A stretch of 64,000 bases of DNA from Branchiostoma floridae (GCF_000003815.2 NC_049980.1:29224600-29288599), one strand, 5' to 3'; counted from the first letter of the stretch, positions 11,801 through 22,407 are shown. Program-made: numbers and translations. Notes: generated from the sequence alone by a model not told the origin.

Positions 11801-13026
11801 TTAATTAAAGCTTCAAAATCACTATTTGGAGTACACATTGTTGTTCATACATGGTTCGGATCATGAGCGCTTCGGTTGCCTACTAACGTTGTAACTTTTG
11901 ACGTCTTTCCAGGTATCTCCGAGCTGTCAACGTCCTGCCAAAGCTGCTAGGGGGCGTGAAGCAACACAAACAACTGCCTGAAGTAGACCAATGGCTGACG
12001 GACATCATAAACAGAGAAAGGCGGGACAAAGATGCTGGAAAAGAACGGACTGACGGAGAACCACACGGGCAAACTCACGGTAATGACACAATATCGCGTG
12101 GCGAAAACGGATCTGAGTTGCCAACACCATCTTGGCGTCCACAGATGGTAATAGGTCACCCCACGGAAAACCAAAACGATAGAGACAGCCCGCCATCTGA
12201 TGTAGAAAGACCTTCATTGGAAAGAGTGTCCACAACAGAATGGGAGGGAGACGGTACAAATTTACCGGAGAGACAGAAGGGGCCCGTCGGGCAGCAATTA
12301 CACCTAGGTCCGCTTGAAAGAGACGGAACGGACGGTAGAACGGGATCGGTTTTTAATGGGGACCAGCGGGTACGGAACAGAAACACAGACGGCAAGCCTA
12401 CCGGCCCTCGGCTGGGTCCACTGCCAGAGTACACTGGTAGCGTTCACCCTGGAAACTTCAACTTGAAAAGACCAAGCGGTGATTTAAGCTACAGCAGGCC
12501 ACCGCTAACAAGTGGGCCATCGCAGGGCAGAAGAGATGTGACCCTGTACAGAAAACTGACGAACAGTCCTCTGCAAAACTTTGACATGAACAGTCCTAAA
12601 ACAATGCCACCTCGGAAAGCTATCTCCCCTCAATACCCAGAAGAGTTAACTCCCATAGCTGGAGATGTCAGAACTACTGACAGCCTTTCCCGCCACAGTA
12701 GACACTCCCTCCCGTCCGATATCACGTCGTTACTGCAGCAAAGCGAAAAGGGAGTTCACAAACTGAACTCGACTCGGATGAATCGTGAAGAACATGGAAG
12801 TAGCGTTCGACGTGCTAGCTCGCTTCCTTCTGACTCAGAGTACGCTTTTGACACGGCACAGAGTGGGCGGGAAAGGTTCAAACATTTTCACCCGAGATTG
12901 AGTTTAAGTTTGAGTTACCCCGGACAGGGGACTGACAGAAGGAAAGCACGATCGGATGATGGTTATGTGAGACAGGGGCGTTCTGTATCTCCAGTACGGC
13001 ATGTGAGGTTTTCTAGTCACAGGTGA
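5866..13026 (+). CDS. ADP-ribosylglycohydrolase (ARH/DraG-type) family protein with long disordered tail, eight exons
   Basis: Exons: 5866-5979, 7313-7447, 7995-8147, 8885-9039, 9694-9826, 10419-10577, 11100-11230 and 11913-13026. All junctions are GT-AG and the phases sum to 697 residues plus stop. The family removes ADP-ribose from proteins or small molecules using two Mg2+ ions. Family signatures seen are an N-terminal GTVYGQCIGDAVG segment (residues about 13-25), the metal motif WTDDSDQM (63-70, Asp65/Asp66), NGAVMR (150-155), and a C-terminal GGNAATNTAVAGALLG segment (284-299). In active family members that last motif reads G-G-D-x-D-T; here both aspartates are replaced (Asn286, Ala288), so activity is doubtful. 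The ATG at 5866 has a good context (caccATGG) and the first residues lead straight into the domain. Exon 3/4 could also join one base later in phase (donor 8148, acceptor 8887). The domain ends near residue 345; the rest is a low-complexity tail. The gene converges on the kinase gene. Confidence 0.88.
6511..7007. mobile_element. Long foldback element in intron 1 of the hydrolase gene
   Basis: About 500 bp with extended, imperfect inverted arms. The left arm carries gaacaagaatccatg, gatatct, agaaacacaat, tagtctggtt, ttcatccctgtagat and gtagagattgcgagtagatt; the right arm has the same phrases inverted in reverse order, ending in catggattcttgttc. There is no coding capacity. The structure fits a foldback/MITE element. 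Confidence 0.75.
7122..7129. promoter_or_regulatory. Full CRE palindrome in intron 1
   Basis: The sequence tgacgtca is the consensus cyclic-AMP response element bound by CREB/ATF factors. It lies in the first intron of the hydrolase gene. A single 8-mer can occur by chance, so this is only a candidate site. Confidence 0.25.
8388..8575. mobile_element. MITE, family B copy 1 (about 60-bp terminal inverted repeats)
   Basis: The left arm (accaaaaagcag, then actcaggcaactggatatg, then ttttggaaacggtcag) is mirrored by the right arm (ctgaccgtttccaaaat, catatccagttggttgag, then ctgctttttttggcgt). The centre is short, with catccgatg/catcggac repeats. It lies in the intron between hydrolase exons 3 and 4. 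A diverged copy lies at 22262-22381. Confidence 0.85.
8700..8850. mobile_element. Possible degraded MITE
   Basis: It begins acagtggaatccagctaattg, resembling the family A end, and contains two copies of ttcggggatc followed by gcata. The right end is not clear, so boundaries and identity are uncertain. Confidence 0.3.
9165..9327. repeat. TGTTG-type microsatellite
   Basis: Degenerate runs of ttgtg/tgttg pentamers, cleanest at about 9296-9325, lie in the intron between hydrolase exons 4 and 5. Confidence 0.8.
11205..11510 (+). repeat. Tandem duplication of hydrolase exon 7 end and donor
   Basis: The end of exon 7 with its donor (ggctggacgatcagatac, from 11209) recurs 134 bp downstream as ggctggatgatcagatac (from 11343), followed by a weaker donor, gtgggg instead of gtaaga. 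The following intron phrase tttctatctcttagtgt also appears twice (near 11308 and 11481). The second copy is an exon relic with a damaged donor. Confidence 0.8.
11913..13026 (+). CDS. Terminal exon of the hydrolase gene: disordered Ser/Arg/Pro-rich tail
   Basis: The exon starts in phase 2 after an acceptor tctttccag. It encodes the last helix of the hydrolase domain (TYLRAVNVLPKLLGGV) and then about 350 residues rich in Ser, Arg, Pro, Asp, Gly and Thr with no recognisable domain, ending FSSHR-stop. Basic phosphosite-like motifs are visible (VRRASSLPSD, RQGRSVSPVRHVRF). Typical family members end soon after the hydrolase domain, so this tail is an addition. The open frame of over 1.1 kb in otherwise stop-rich DNA, plus the phase match to exon 7, makes it coding rather than read-through. 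The function is unknown; a scaffold or localisation role is only a guess. Confidence 0.85.
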
Positions 13027-13499
13027 CGTGGAGAGGTGCACACGTGCCTAAGCTGCATACATAAATGAAATTAGCATTCATTTGCATATTTTAGATACAG
13101 ATGACTTGGAGAGGGGTATGTCTGTACATGAAGTAGATGATTATATTCATATACAGTAGAAGCTAACTATTTATATCAAGTCTTATTGGATACTGTGATT
13201 AGGGTAATTTGAAAGAATAACGAAATCCGAAACTGCCATTTATTCTATTTTAATTGTATAGTAACACGTATTTCTAAATACAACGACTATTTATGATATC
13301 AAGTATCCAATGTTGTGATTGAACATACATTTAAGCCAAAATAGTCTTTTGATACCACTTACACTGCACTTTATGAGTTCGACTGTAACCACACCCGAGT
13401 AGACAAGAAACAGGTACTTCATCGTGTTCCATTGATTATAAAAACAGGTGAAGTAGGGAGAGTTTTATCCATCAGAAGACTTATGGTTTAAAGATAGAA

Positions 13500-13505
13500 A
13501 ATAAA
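13500..13505 (+). terminator. Polyadenylation signal of the hydrolase gene
   Basis: AATAAA lies about 475 bases after the stop codon and just before an AT palindrome. It is the first canonical plus-strand hexamer I noted downstream of the stop. Confidence 0.5.
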
Positions 13506-13538
13506 ATGACACTGTTTACATAGTTTCATTACATTATT

Positions 13539-13643
13539 GACGGAAGCTATATATATATATATAGCTTCCGTCCAATTCATATATAACTATAACTATAACT
13601 ATAACTATATATATTTAGATATATGTATATATATATATTTAGA

Positions 13644-13716
<73 letters not shown>

Positions 13717-13736
13717 CTTCCGTCCAATTCATCCGT
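13539..13736. repeat. AT microsatellite with inverted and direct flanks
   Basis: An inverted repeat, gacggaagct(AT)nagcttccgtc, occupies 13539-13572. A longer (AT)n tract follows at about 13650-13713. The phrase agcttccgtccaattcat is then repeated directly at its far side. It lies between the 3' ends of two convergent genes. The Ile/Tyr-rich open frame across it is a repeat artefact. Confidence 0.9.
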
Positions 13737-13920
13737 CAAGAACCTGTCCATCCAACAACGAATCATCTTAAGCATCGTCTACAAAGCTTATACTTTCATA
13801 TCTAGCATATGAGTTCTGTGATAACCACTTATTGAATCGATCGCGACATGTACATACTAGCTATTTTCAATTATTTTATACGTCCTGTTGTCCCATTATG
13901 TTTAGAAACGAGGGGTCATT

Positions 13921-16900
13921 TCAAGTACAGGGAGTTGGTGTAGCGTACTCGGGTCCGTAGAAGGCGAGCTGCTTGTCCAGGTCGAGCTCCAGTGTGCGGA
14001 AGGACGGCCGCTCAGCCGGCTGCCAGCGCCAGCACTGCAGCATCAGGTCGTACCTGGGGAGCAAGGGGAAAGCAACATCTAGCGATCATGTCATCATTAA
14101 CAATATTTAACAGGAGGAGAGGAACGTATAACCATAACTGCGTAGTCTTTGGAAACTTCCGCACCGCTGCGAAGCGTGGTATTAACGTTAGGTCGGTCCC
14201 AGAGGGGCAAGAGTGTGTGGGAATCTTTCGGAACGAAATTTAGTGCACCTCCCCCATCAATTTTATAAAGATGATTTTTATTTCTTTTCTATTTTATATG
14301 AATAGTATTATATCTTACAAGCTCCTGAATAATCATGCCTTGTTATTCAAATACATCGATATCCCTACTATCACATCAGATAGAAAATGTCCTATGATGT
14401 TGCAGTTTTGACCATCAATTAACGTTATAACAGTACTAGTTGCTGGCGAACAGGATAACATAAAATCCACTAATGCATTTTCATCATATTTGGTGTTTAT
14501 TGATGTTTTGTTTTTATCTTGGTAGAAGTGCACGTCTATTTTGCCCTACGTTTACTACATGTTTCCATGAAACAAAGTTGTTTTACGTTAATGCCAGCTA
14601 TCAGGGTGTAGAAACATTGAAACTTACATGCCGGCGGGGCAGCCCTCAGGTTTGGACATCCTGAATCCAGTCTGTAGGCGTTCTTGCAGGTGGGCAATTG
14701 CCACGTCAGGGTAAGGATCGCCCCCTAGCGTACTTATCTCATACAGCACGATCCCGAAGGACCACCTGTTGGGAGGAGTTGATACAAGGACATGAAATGG
14801 AATGTATGTAAGACATCATCTGTCCAACTCTATTCTGATGCGAGACGGAAACGCTGCCATGTTGCCCATCTTAGAATATAAGATTGACTCATACATCGCT
14901 CTACGTGGTGCAAGATTAGAGTTAGGGTTTGCCTGAGTATCAGAGTTGCACTGAGGATGTGACAAAGCTACTCACACGTCGCTCTGTGCGGTGCAGTATT
15001 AGAGTTAGGGTTTGAGTATCAGTGTTGCACTGCGGATGTTGTAACAAAACTACTCACACGTCGCTCTGTGCGGTGTAGGCTTCCCCACCCTGCAGCCGCT
15101 CGGGCGCCATCCATTTCCACGGTACCTTCTGGAGGTGGTCCTGCCGACGGTAGCCTCGGCTGTAGATGTCTTCCGCCAGCCCGAAGTCGGAAATCTTCAC
15201 GGTCAGCTTCTCCCCGACCAGGACGTTCCGGGCGGCCAGGTCACCGTGGATGTAACGGGATCGGGCGATGTGGTCCTGAAACATAAGCATCATTTCATTT
15301 CATTTATTTATCAATATTACGAAACCTTTTAGCCCAATTAGGATAATATTACAAGGTTCACAACAATTCTTAACTACAAACATTTGAAAAGATACAGAGT
15401 GTAACAATACAATCAGAGTATCAACTATCAGAGTATTGACAATTAAAGCACAATGTTTGAGATAGCTTGGTTTAAACTGGACACTTTATCAAAGCATCAA
15501 CACAAAGGTTGTGACTACTCTTAGACTACTACGTCGCATCGTCTGTTGAAGCATCTGGTAGATATGCCGTTCTTGGTACGTCTGCATACATGATAGATCT
15601 TTAAATAGCGCTGGTGTGGCGTAATTGGTAGAGCTTTCGGCTCGGAATCTATAGGTCCTGAGATCGATTCCCGCCGTGCCCCCGACGATGTGCCCTTGGG
15701 AAAGGCACTTTACACGACCTTCCTCACTTCACCCAGGTGTAAAAATTGGTACCCGACTTCGGTCGGGGAAGTGAAAGACTATCTTTACCTTCTGTCTGTA
15801 CCGTGTATGTGGCACTGTTAATATTAGTTACTGTTAATATAAGTTACAAAACTTGAGTGCAGTGCCACATTGTCCTCGTCTATCCAGAAGCAAAATAGAA
15901 ATAGCGCTGCACTCACACTGCCTTAACTGATCTGTCAGGTCTCTTAAAGCATCTGTGAACACCTCTAAAAACAAGCACGTGTGCAGCCCAGCTGGTGCAT
16001 CTGAAGGATGCGGAACACCTGCAGAAACGGACTGGCATATTTGCACACCAGCTGAATATTCAACACCTGGTAACTGTACTCACCATGCCTCTAGCGATCT
16101 GCCGGCCCACCTGGTACATTTGCATCACCTCAAAGTTGTAGATGTCGTCTCGAGGACCGTCAGAGATCCCTTCCTGTACAAACACACTTCAAGTGACTTG
16201 ATAGCATTTGAAATTCAGAAATTGGAATCTTTTCAAAATACCCAAATTTAAAACATAAAACACTCTCAACGTCCGGATCTACAGGGCACTTCATCAGTGC
16301 TAGAATTAGTGCCCTCTCTTTCTGTTCTTTTAGAAGCCTTTGCAATTGGATTTCACGATTGTTCACCCCGTTGAATTTTGATGAATGTTCCTCAGATACC
16401 TTACGTCCCTTTGGTCTACAAGCCAGTTTACTCACTTACTTTCATAAGACGACACCAATGTGGCTCACCTGACATTTCCTTAGAAAGCCCTTCAGGTCTC
16501 CGTACGGCATGAACTCCGTGATGAGATACAGATGGTCTCGCACCACCGTACAGCAGCCGATCAGACCCAGCAGGTTCTTCTGAACCCCCAGGTCCACAAC
16601 TGCGCGGATTTCCTGCAGGAAACTCAGCTTGTCTTCCTCACTGGCGTTGTCTGTGGATGGTCAGAGAGGAACATTTGAAATGGCGTGAATTTGTGAAATC
16701 TTGTGCCCCAAATGGCTACAAATGGGAAAAGAAATGGGTGGAAATCTAGCGTCAGTCGTTGACATTTCGACCTAAGAGCATATTTCTGTAAATGCAGAAA
16801 CTTTCGCGGTGGTTTAATGTTCGCGGTTTTCGCGGTGGCCGCTTCACCGCGAACTTAAAACCACCGCGAACATTTTTCAGTAAGAGACTACAGTACAGGG

Positions 16901-17215
16901 AATGGTGTTACCGCGAAATTAAAACCACCGCGAAAAGTCCTTTTCCCCGCTACCGCGAAATTAAATCCCCGCGAACGTAAATGCATTTACAGTATATACT
17001 AGTATATGCACTAGTTCAGACAGAATCGGAATACACCTTTAACAGTTTTTACGACAACGTCCTCCGACTCCTCATCTGTCGTCAGGGTTGCCCGGTAAGC
17101 TAGGCCGAACGCCCCGCTGCCAATCCGCTCGCCAAGCGTCACCCGGCTGGGGTCGACCTCGAACCCCGGGAACTCTGGCCGGGCAGGAACCAGTGGGACC
17201 ATCTCCTGCATTCTC
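13921..17215 (-). CDS. Receptor-type tyrosine kinase, kinase-domain half, six exons (5' part not found)
   Basis: Exons in order: 17215-17037, 16650-16469, 16173-16084, 15275-15058, 14765-14628 and 14053-13921, ending in TGA, all GT-AG and phase-consistent (about 313 residues). Kinase motifs seen: Gly loop GERIGSGAFG, ATP-site Lys in VVVKTVK, helix-C Glu in SFLQEIR, hinge ITEFMPYGDL, catalytic loop IHGDLAARN, SDFGLAEDIY, VPWKWMAPE, SDVWSFGIVLYEI and CWRWQPAERPSF. The AARN and KWMAPE forms mark a tyrosine kinase of receptor class. The HRD arginine is Gly, so it is a non-RD kinase by sequence. The first exon begins in phase 2 with HNRRMQEMVPLVPARPEFPGFEVD, a juxtamembrane-like stretch, so transmembrane and extracellular exons should lie at higher coordinates, possibly in the gap at 19248-19760. 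It ends 12 residues after ...FYGPEYATPTP. It converges on the hydrolase gene. Confidence 0.9.
14880..15085 (-). repeat. Triplicated donor junction of kinase exon 4
   Basis: The last exon bases plus donor (plus-strand phrase tactcacacgtcgctctgtg) occur at the true junction (tcgctct at 15061) and again at 14979 and 14896 with 82-83 bp spacing. Each copy is followed by attagagttagggttt in the first two copies and by gttgcactg...gatg. All copies keep a GT. Using either distal copy would add GTG TGA to the frame, an immediate stop. Confidence 0.85.
15610..15800 (+). mobile_element. tRNA-derived SINE, copy 1
   Basis: The head resembles a tRNA: an A-box-like tggcgtaattggtagagc and a B-box-like gagatcgattcc about 40 bases later. 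The body contains cccttgggaaaggcacttta and cacccaggtgtaaaaattgg, a phrase shared with a second copy at 47390-47670. It lies in the kinase intron between exons 3 and 4. The conserved body phrase is typical of metazoan tRNA-SINE central domains; I do not assign a named family. Confidence 0.8.
16786..16992. mobile_element. MITE with 'cgcggt' interior
   Basis: The ends ctgtaaatgca / tgcatttacag are inverted. The interior has repeated ttcgcggtggttt and its complement, and accgcgaa modules. About 207 bp without coding capacity, in a kinase intron. The 62-codon frame across it is a chance frame. Confidence 0.85.
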
Positions 17216-17327
17216 CTGTTGTGGACTGTACAAAACATGGACCCTTAAAATAGATAAAATTGTATTTCTACAAGACATTTTGGAAAATGTACAATGGCAT
17301 AAAATAAAGCATAGTTTGCTAGTCTCT

Positions 17328-17460
17328 ACCAGACTCCGGATCGCTAGAAAATCGTAGAAATGGACCAAATAGAGAGGAATATCACCGGCCAGGGAACAGC
17401 ACTACCAGACTCCGGATCGCTGGAAAATCGTAGAAATGGAACAAATAGAGAGGAATATAA
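17328..17460. repeat. Direct repeat, 76-bp period, two copies
   Basis: The block ctaccagactccggatcg...gaaaatcgtagaaatgga...aaatagagaggaatat occurs at 17326 and 17402 with few differences. It lies just upstream of kinase exon 1. Confidence 0.85.
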
Positions 17461-19247
17461 CCGTNAGACCCATAATAAAAAGATTAGGGTTAACGACGTT
17501 GTGGATGACATGCCAGTATTCCTGAACAAGTGGTTGCGATTTTGTTTTGGTTCATAAATCCTATGGCCCAGAGGCAGAGAGGTGACGATGATGAATTGCT
17601 TGAATTGCTTGAACTATGACTTCTTCCACCAGTTTGGAACAATGCCTGTTCAGCTGTAAATCACGTTCTAATCCTAACATGGCCCTAGGACAGAAAACAA
17701 ACAGAGAGAAAAAACGTTTCCTCTCCATGATATGACTGACTGAAGGTACCACACGTTTTACTAGCTAATTCTAGAAGTACAAACTTAAAAGTTTACGGTA
17801 GTGTCGAGACTGGAGGAAATACTTTCATCGAGGGTAGCCATGCACTAAAAGATCGACGCACGCTCAGGCATTGTTTACGCCTGTTTGACTCAGGCCCCAT
17901 TATGTCACCCAGTTTACATATAGCAGAACATGGCTTCCCAATCACATCCGACCCATGGTTGAGAGTCAGTTGGGTGGAAGGGGCGGTTGTGGTGGGCAGC
18001 TGGTTGGTGTGATTGGCTACTGGTGGGCTGTGCACAGGGGATCTGGACTTGGTTGACTGACGGTTGGCAGTCAGTGTTTGGCTGGTGGTTGTGAGCAAGT
18101 CAGCAATGCTCTCATTGTGGCTGAGAGCCAAATTTGATTCCCAGCTACGCGGGTTAAACCACTGCTCACCTTACTACCGACTTGTCCCAAATTGGCTTCC
18201 CATGACTCTCCCCCGATCGTTAAACATGTCTCTGCTAACTCATTCCCAATCGTACCATGGTTACTACTACCAGAATGTGTGCCAACCATTCCCGACCTTC
18301 ACACAACCGACGAGCAACTAACCTGAAACACAGAAGAACCCTGGAAACCGTATTGAATCTAATTGCCGTTCTACGTTGGTCTCCTGGTGATGTTAACAAT
18401 ATAGAAAATATGTTTTTTTATTAGAAAATGAAAATGACCCGTCTTTAAAATCAAAACAATTAATTTAATCCATGGAAGGGTTGGCAATCGGTTGGGAATC
18501 AGTCGGGAGAGACTCGGGGGTCTGCGGTTAGATGTCAGGATGGTTTAGGAGTGATATAGAAAGCACTCGCGATCGGGGCTTGGTAGAGATTGCGTCATTT
18601 ACTGGGAAATGGGAAATTATTCAGACATGATTATCGCTGGAAGATAGGTGTGATCTAAAACGACTCAGACTTCTCTCAACCTACCGCCAAGCTTGGTTGG
18701 CTACTGGTCGGGGAAAGGTTTTTGATGCGTTACCGGGGCTTTATTTAGACGAAGTTACGCTGCATAGGTGAAACTTTATACCTTGTTGATCTGCTCAGGT
18801 CATGTTAACATTCAAGGTTATTCAAGTACTTGTATGGCGTGCGAACAGCGCTAATTACATTGTGCAGAGGTGTGCGCAAGTTGGCGGACATGCAGGGGGG
18901 TGGAGAGTGAGGAATCGGCGTGCACATGACATGTTTTGGACATGTTTTTGCACGGCTGCTGGACGCTTTAATGTAGTCTGCAAGAGTCACACATAGTGCT
19001 TGCATGATAAGGTGTTTGCACATGTCGTCTGCATTGTATATCACCAGTATGTTTGTAGCGGCCAGCTAATTAATTATTGATTGATTTAAATAAAGGTTGA
19101 ACTTCAAACAAACGTGATACGTTACACTCCGCTATTGGCTACGACAAGAAGGTTAACATATTGGTTACTGACCCTGTACAATCGCACGATCAAGGGCCGG
19201 AAGCACGCTCCCTTTTCCGAGAATGAACCCAACTTCCGTTTGATAAT

Positions 19248-19760
19248 NNNNNNNNNNNNNNNNNNNNNNNNNNNNNNNNNNNNNNNNNNNNNNNNNNNNN
19301 NNNNNNNNNNNNNNNNNNNNNNNNNNNNNNNNNNNNNNNNNNNNNNNNNNNNNNNNNNNNNNNNNNNNNNNNNNNNNNNNNNNNNNNNNNNNNNNNNNNN
19401 NNNNNNNNNNNNNNNNNNNNNNNNNNNNNNNNNNNNNNNNNNNNNNNNNNNNNNNNNNNNNNNNNNNNNNNNNNNNNNNNNNNNNNNNNNNNNNNNNNNN
19501 NNNNNNNNNNNNNNNNNNNNNNNNNNNNNNNNNNNNNNNNNNNNNNNNNNNNNNNNNNNNNNNNNNNNNNNNNNNNNNNNNNNNNNNNNNNNNNNNNNNN
19601 NNNNNNNNNNNNNNNNNNNNNNNNNNNNNNNNNNNNNNNNNNNNNNNNNNNNNNNNNNNNNNNNNNNNNNNNNNNNNNNNNNNNNNNNNNNNNNNNNNNN
19701 NNNNNNNNNNNNNNNNNNNNNNNNNNNNNNNNNNNNNNNNNNNNNNNNNNNNNNNNNNNN
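19248..19760. other. Assembly gap (N run)
   Basis: A run of N between the kinase and TIR genes. Upstream exons of either gene could be hidden here. Confidence 0.99.
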
Positions 19761-20540
19761 TAGTTTCATTCACCAAATGTTCGTGAAGGAAAAGTTAAAC
19801 TGTTCTTTTGGACCACATTTTGCCGATATGCTGATAGATTCTCTAGCCTTACGTACAAGATGGCCACACTACTCGAACTCTGTGGACCTTCGCTACGGTC
19901 TATTGCATCCCTGGCGTCAAGTCAACATTGCGAGCACCAAAAACATCTCTCTTACTGCTGTCAGGCAAAAATCATCACGTCTACTTGAGCGTGACACTTC
20001 TGTCATCAATTTGCCATTTTCTACGACTTGATTGAAGCTGTTTTTATGAAGGTTTTGATAAGTTTAGAGTATTTGTTTTGTGTACCGTCCACACTGAGTA
20101 TTTTATGCATCAGGTGAAGTCGAAATGCGTTTGAACATCCATGAATTAGTCTCCTGTTTCGTGTGTTTTACAGTTTTATGTTCTATACCTTGTTCTGAAC
20201 AGATGAATCATTGAATAGTGCACAATCAGTTCGCTATGGAAGTGTCTTTCAACAGGCTCAATCACAATATTGAGCTTTGTTTTCGAAGGTGTGTACGTAG
20301 CCTGAATGTCAAACTGTTTCCAAGGCCTATACGGGCCATATCCTCAGCCCAAGGTCCAACATGCCCTCAAGGAAATCTTACCACAGAGAACTTTTGACAC
20401 TTGTGAACCTGTGGTCTAGCTTAACCGGGGTGGAGATGTAAAAGTTCCTTGGAGTCACATTGGCCTACGACCGAGGAGCTGACCCTGGAAACATTCTCTA
20501 CTTCTAGATACGATCTCAATCAGTGGCCTTGGGGTGCACA

Positions 20541-20665
20541 TTAGCCTGACTAAAATCGCGCTCCTAGCGGCCGACTCTATAGTTTTAGCCTATAGTATTG
20601 CCGCCGCCCTAGGGGAGGGGGTCATTAACCCCAGCCAGCGAGAGATCGTGTAAACACAGGCTAGG
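20541..20665. mobile_element. Possible short MITE
   Basis: It starts ttagcctgactaaaatcgcg and ends with acacaggctag, giving a short inverted tagcctg end; the interior is GC-rich. The evidence is only the ends and the composition. Confidence 0.3.
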
Positions 20666-21914
20666 GTGCACATTGGTACAATTCTATTTATAACCTGGAC
20701 TATCCACTTTTCTTCGTATCAGGAGATCGCGAGTGTCGGGATGGAAGTGTGTTGAAACAAAGCAGCTTTGTCTCTTCTTCTGTCACTTTGCATCCAGGAT
20801 TATGGCGCTTACGGACAAATGCGTTGATTGATACGATTATTGTTTTTGTTGATGCCAAGCTAACCAAAGGTCCCGGAAACAACTTAATTTTTGTGGGTTA
20901 TGCTTGTTTTATGCTATTTTTCTATGAAATCTACGGCATATATTTTGGAAACGGACAAAACTTTGCAATTCATTTGCAGCTTGCAGATTAAGTCTGACCT
21001 ACAAAAAGTTACCACACAGGGCACAAAACATAAATTGGACACGACGTGCTACTCTTAAAAAAACAATCTACGGAGGTCTCCTCCCAAGGGTGCGTATCTC
21101 AAAGATTTTGTCGAGTAAAATTTGCTGGGCATTGCTGTGGAGCCGAACAAGAGATAGTTTTTGTCGGTCCTCTAGGGAAACCAAGAGGTCTAGCGTATTG
21201 CAGAAGTTTGACTTTTAAGATACTTTTATCGTTGAAGTTACTGGAATTGAATCTAAGAGCACAAAGAAATAATGCTTGACAGGGCTATGTGAGGTGAAAT
21301 AGTACTTAGTCTAGTACTAGCTTGCCAATTTGTCTCGACAGATACAGGTCAATAGATGATGATACAGTAGAACACTCCCCCCTCCCCATCCATACACAGA
21401 TGAGGTGCTAGGTCTTCCATGCTGCCACCTTCGTGGAATGGTGATACATCATCTTGCCAGTTAGCATTGAGTTGTACAGGTGTAGTGTGACCGCCGCCAT
21501 GGCAACCATCTTTGTTCGCTCTGGTCTTTGTCTGCAAATTAAGCCGTCTGTATGCTTTCTGTCCTGTGCGTGACGTTTGCAAAAAGAAAACCGCGAACAG
21601 ATGTCATTCAGGTCACGTATTTTGGTCCCTTTTCAAATTGTCAAAAAATCAGCTCTGGCCGTTGGTATAGACAACGATGTAAAGTCATCTGCTGTTCTTC
21701 AAGTTTGTCAGTGGATTGTCCTCATACAGCCAACGCATGGATGGCGTCCACTTATTGAACTGTGTAAACTTTCTGTGGGGTTACAGAATGCCACAAATCC
21801 ACAATGTGTGAGATTGATTACTCAAACCAGTGAACCCGACATGTTGACAGAAAGTCTCAATTCAAGTTCAGGTCAAGTTCAGAGTCTTTAGAATCCTGTA
21901 GTTCCGTCAGGAAG

Positions 21915-22130
21915 ATAGAGAGAGAGAGAGAGGGAGAGAGAGGGAGAGAGAGAGAGAGAGAGAGAGGGAGAAAGAGAGAGAGGGGGGGAGAGAGAGAGAG
22001 AGAGGGAGGGAGAGAGAGGGAGAGAGAAAGAGAGAGAGAGGGGGAGAGAAAGAGAGAGAGGGAGGGAGAGAGAGAGAGAGAGGGAGAAAGACAGAGAGAG
22101 GGAGAAAGAGAGAGAGAGAGAGGGAGACGA
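21915..22130. repeat. GA-rich polypurine tract
   Basis: About 215 bp of gagaga/gggaga with no pyrimidine interruptions except near the right end. It may form triplex or other non-B structures. The Ser/Leu-rich frame on the other strand is an artefact. Confidence 0.95.
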
Positions 22131-22261
22131 CAGGAGGTAATTGACTCATTTGCAATCCAAATTCTCTTCAGCTTGACTTCGTCTTACAATTTCCTATTGG
22201 ACAGCCAAAACTGTCTTCCGCTCTTTTTCATTTTTTTCATTTCGAGTTAGGATACAAAAAC

Positions 22262-22381
22262 CAGTTCTCCCAGATCACTTCAGTGTCACTGGCGAAAACA
22301 AGTGGATGCTAGTTGAAACGTTCGATAGTTTCCAAAATCATGTCAAGTTGCTTGAGTTAACGTTAGCACTTTTTGGCGCGT
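22262..22381. mobile_element. Diverged MITE, family B copy 2, abutting a TIR-gene exon
   Basis: It shares the phrases cagtgtcact, tttccaaaatcat, caagttgcttgag and ctttttggcg with the element at 8388-8575. It ends about 26 bases before the acceptor at 22407, so the intron's 3' end lies next to the element. Confidence 0.55.
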
Positions 22382-22407
22382 CTTGATTTTGTTCCTTTGC
22401 ACGCCAG

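Larger units (their letters stand above)
17216..22407. other. Region between kinase and TIR exons
   Basis: No confident exon was found here. It holds a 76-bp direct repeat (accagactccggatcgct at 17328 and 17404), one N at 17465, the gap 19248-19760, a GA-rich tract and diverged MITEs. The missing upstream exons of both the divergent kinase (minus) and TIR (plus) genes must lie here or in the gap. One minus-strand frame (about 21540-21355) starts after a good acceptor (aatttgcag) and is hydrophilic, but no donor in phase 2 was found. Confidence 0.5.

Noticed and set aside
13623-13805. Ile/Tyr-rich 60-codon frame
   Set aside because: It is a translation of the AT microsatellite.
15610-15682. 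Functional tRNA gene
   Set aside because: The A- and B-box-like parts are present but the arms do not pair well and the SINE body follows directly, so it is a SINE head.
21577-21891. 104-codon plus-strand frame considered as a 5' exon of the TIR gene
   Set aside because: No family resemblance and no donor that gives the phase needed at 22408.
21907-22155. Ser/Leu/Pro-rich 82-codon frame on the minus strand
   Set aside because: It is a translation of the GA tract.
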